Source of the DNA: Tardiphaga sp. | GTDB lineage: Bacteria > Pseudomonadota > Alphaproteobacteria > Rhizobiales > Xanthobacteraceae | DNA: 7,022 nt | Direction: 5' to 3' | Assembly (NCBI GenBank): GCA_014377915.1 | Contig: JACMOT010000282.1 | Span: 1 to 7,022 of the forward strand | Shown: one piece after another, positions 5,725 to 7,022 of the stretch | Layout of the letters: each line of letters starts with the position of its first letter | Position numbering within the stretch: position 1 is the first letter of the stretch | Made by a program: the position numbers and the translations under genes | Notes under the pieces: generated by a model | Seen by the model: the letters and a program-made list of their open reading frames with translations, nothing else | Databases searched by the model: none | Told to the model about the DNA's origin: nothing

Positions 5725-6131
5725 CTGCCGGGCGTCCAGGACTGGTAGTCGCCGGTGGCCTTGGGTCGGCGGCCGCCGGCCAGGGTCGAGCCGGCCGGGC
5801 GATAGGCGGCCGGCGTGCCGGTCAGGTTCGGCTGATGCGGCTTCTGCCATTCGCGATCGACATAGGTCTCCTCGGTCGGCGCGACGTCGACCGTATGATG
5901 CAGCCAGCCATGCCAGGATGGCGGCACCTTGGTGGCCTCGGCGTAGCCATTATAGACCACCCAGCGACGCTGGAAGCCGAGCGTAGGGTCGATCACGCCG
6001 CCCTTGGTGCGATAATAGGTGTTGCCCATTTCGTCGCGGCCGACCAGCTCGCCGAACCGCCAGGTCCACAATTGCGTGCCGAAGGTCTGGCCGCTCCACC
6101 ATGTGAAAAATTTCAGCAGAAACAGTTTCAT
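5721..6131 (-). CDS. NDUFA12-family (B17.2-like) accessory subunit of NADH:ubiquinone oxidoreductase
   Basis: A 136-residue protein matching the alphaproteobacterial NDUFA12 family along its whole length: MKLFLLKFFTWWSGQTFGT at the start, GRDEMGNTYYRTKGG (31-45), RRWVVYNG (55-62), VPPSWHGWLHHTVD (69-82), and KPHQPNLTGTP with AYRP (97-112). This supernumerary subunit sits on the peripheral arm of complex I, on the cytoplasmic side of the inner membrane near the quinone-binding junction; it is conserved between alphaproteobacteria and mitochondria. The frame stays open to 6242, but the ATG at 6131-6129 fits the family start, although no good Shine-Dalgarno precedes it. It stands alone, away from any nuo genes in view, which is usual for this subunit. 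The last codons overlap the end of the convergent enzyme gene by four bases (CTAG, 5721-5724), leaving no room for a terminator between them. Confidence 0.93.
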   Translation of the reverse strand: MKLFLLKFFTWWSGQTFGTQLWTWRFGELVGRDEMGNTYYRTKGGVIDPTLGFQRRWVVYNGYAEATKVPPSWHGWLHHTVDVAPTEETYVDREWQKPHQPNLTGTPAAYRPAGSTLAGGRRPKATGDYQSWTPGS

Positions 6132-6355
6132 AGACCGCGCCGGTTGGAGAATTGCTAGGCCTCTTGATGCCATTCGGGAGCCGGATTGTCCAGTTACGCG
6201 TGACCGATTGCCGCCCGCAACAGGCTGTGACAGGCCTCGCATCAGTCGGGAAACGACCCCACTTCGACCGCATCACGCGGTGCACGATCGGTCCCGCGCG
6301 TTCAGGCGCCGTACACGTCCGATCGGTCAGATTGTCGATCGCAAGCGCGCGGACC

Positions 6356-6380
6356 GGAACAGTTGCCGAGTGAACGGGTT
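6356..6380 (+). promoter_or_regulatory. Candidate EcfG-type (general stress response) promoter of the BA14K gene
   Basis: GGAAC (6356-6360) is followed after 16 bases by GGTT (6377-6380). The alphaproteobacterial EcfG sigma factor recognises GGAAC-N16/17-cGTT, so this site differs by one base in the -10 element. A start near 6387 would leave a leader of about 20 bases that includes the ribosome-binding site. The rest of the 277-base spacer (6132-6355) shows only a short GTCG/CGAC repeat (6245-6257); I see no clear promoter for the divergent NDUFA12-like gene. Confidence 0.35.
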
Positions 6381-6397
6381 GGGAATGCATCCCGAAC

Positions 6398-6402
6398 AGG
6401 AG
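6398..6402 (+). promoter_or_regulatory. Ribosome-binding site that fixes the BA14K gene start
   Basis: AGGAG lies six bases before the ATG at 6409. The same frame is open from 6019 and has earlier ATG codons, but this site together with the signal peptide that begins at 6409 shows that translation starts here. Confidence 0.8.
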
Positions 6403-6408
6403 ACGAAC

Positions 6409-6945
6409 ATGTTGAGTTTGAAGATATTGGGTGCCGCCGCCATTTTGACGCTGGCGGTACCGGTGATTGATGCGACCCCCAGCCATGCGCAGGGCCATGG
6501 GATGCGCGGCGGCGGTGGTCATGGTGGTGGTCACGGCGGCGGTGGTCCCCGGGTGGGTGGCGGCGGCGGTGGCGGTCCGCGCGTCGGCATGGGCGGTGGC
6601 CCACGTTTCGGCGGCGGCGGCGGTAATTTCGGACGCGGTGGCGGCTGGAACCGCGGCGGCGGCGGCTTTGTTCCCGGCGCGGTGGCCGGCGCCTTGATCG
6701 GCGGCGCGATCGCCTCGCAGCGGGGCTATCCCGGCTATTACGGTAACTCCGGCTATGGCGGCGGCTATTACGGCAGTTCCTACGGCGCCTATTACGGCGC
6801 GCCGTATGATGATGGCGGCGAGGTCGTGGAAGTCGCACCGGCCGGTGGTCGCGATGTCGACTACTGCATCCAGACCTACAAGTCCTACAATGTGCGTACG
6901 GGCAGCTATCTTGGGTATGACGGCAACCGTTACGCTTGCCCATAG
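6409..6945 (+). CDS. Secreted glycine-rich protein with C-terminal BA14K-like domain
   Basis: A 178-residue exported protein. Residues 1-27 form a signal peptide (MLSLKILGAAAILTLAVP core, cleavage SHA-Q). Residues 28-87 are low-complexity Gly/His/Arg/Pro repeats, including GGGHGGGH and two GGGPRVG units plus GGGPRFG. Residues 90-103 (GAVAGALIGGAIAS) form a hydrophobic glycine-zipper segment that could insert in a membrane. Residues 106-132 are Tyr/Gly-rich (GYYG, YYGSSYGAYYG). The C-terminus (149-178) ends with DVDYCIQTYKSY, NVRTGSYLGYDGNRYACP, the BA14K pattern first known from a Brucella immunoreactive antigen with lectin-like activity. C153 and C177 bracket this domain and probably form a disulfide. 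Such proteins are common in Hyphomicrobiales, where they are thought to act at the envelope; the molecular role is unclear. A possible stress promoter precedes it and a strong terminator follows, so it is probably a single-gene transcript. Confidence 0.88.
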   Translation: MLSLKILGAAAILTLAVPVIDATPSHAQGHGMRGGGGHGGGHGGGGPRVGGGGGGGPRVGMGGGPRFGGGGGNFGRGGGWNRGGGGFVPGAVAGALIGGAIASQRGYPGYYGNSGYGGGYYGSSYGAYYGAPYDDGGEVVEVAPAGGRDVDYCIQTYKSYNVRTGSYLGYDGNRYACP

Positions 6946-6965
6946 GCTGGCTGTTATCTGACGCC

Positions 6966-7002
6966 GATCGAGCGACGGCAGCCGAGGTGCCGTCGCTCGA
7001 TC
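6966..7002 (+). terminator. Intrinsic terminator after the BA14K gene
   Basis: GATCGAGCGACGGCA (6966-6980) and TGCCGTCGCTCGATC (6988-7002) form a perfect 15-base stem with the 7-base loop GCCGAGG. It is followed by TTGTTGG, a short, broken T-tract. It begins 20 bases after the stop codon. The opposite strand has no T-tract, so it should act mainly on the plus strand. Confidence 0.88.
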
Positions 7003-7022
7003 TTGTTGGATAAGCTCAAGCC

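Noticed and set aside
6019..6408. N-terminal extension of the BA14K gene frame
   Set aside because: It overlaps the NDUFA12-like gene in antisense and lacks family character; the signal peptide and AGGAG site place the start at 6409.
6467..6697. Possible CRISPR-like or tandem repeat array in the GGC-rich stretch
   Set aside because: The repetition comes from glycine codons in the BA14K protein; there are no regular repeats with spacers.

Overview
The window looks like a chromosomal segment of a GC-rich alphaproteobacterium of the order Hyphomicrobiales, most likely the Bradyrhizobium/Rhodopseudomonas group (Nitrobacteraceae). Three markers point there: an NDUFA12-type complex I accessory subunit, a BA14K-type secreted protein, and a RopB/Omp25-like outer membrane barrel with the signal peptide style of that group. 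The assignment is inferred from gene families, not from a database search.

Layout. Bases 1-538 hold the 3' part of a family IV (HSL-type) alpha/beta hydrolase. It is followed 13 bases later by a TMEM175/DUF1211-type membrane protein (552-1151). An AT-richer spacer with overlapping inverted repeats (1152-1206) then leads to a 476-residue outer membrane protein made of two fused beta-barrel modules (1327-2757). Bases 2758-3993 are a decayed zone: the 3' tail of an IS3-family transposase (about 2829-2985), one intact small gene for an antibiotic-biosynthesis-monooxygenase (ABM) protein on the minus strand (3006-3323), and two broken LysR-type regulator genes on opposite strands meeting tail to tail near 3608.

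From 3994 to 5724 lies a divergent pair: a GlxA-type AraC regulator (minus, 3994-4938) and a DJ-1/PfpI enzyme closely resembling isonitrile hydratase (plus, 5029-5724). The regulator's N-terminal domain has the same fold as the enzyme and keeps the nucleophile-elbow motif, so the two probably form a small sensing and detoxification unit. The enzyme gene ends in a 4-base overlap with the convergent NDUFA12-like gene (minus, 5721-6131). A 277-base divergent spacer, holding a possible EcfG-type stress promoter, leads to the glycine-rich BA14K protein gene (6409-6945), which is closed by a strong intrinsic terminator (6966-7002).

Most of the window is ordinary alphaproteobacterial chromosome. I see no clear new multi-gene system. 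The points most worth a second look are the double-barrel porin, the regulator/enzyme pair sharing one fold, the altered signature motif of the TMEM175-like protein, and the pile-up of gene remnants around the intact ABM gene.
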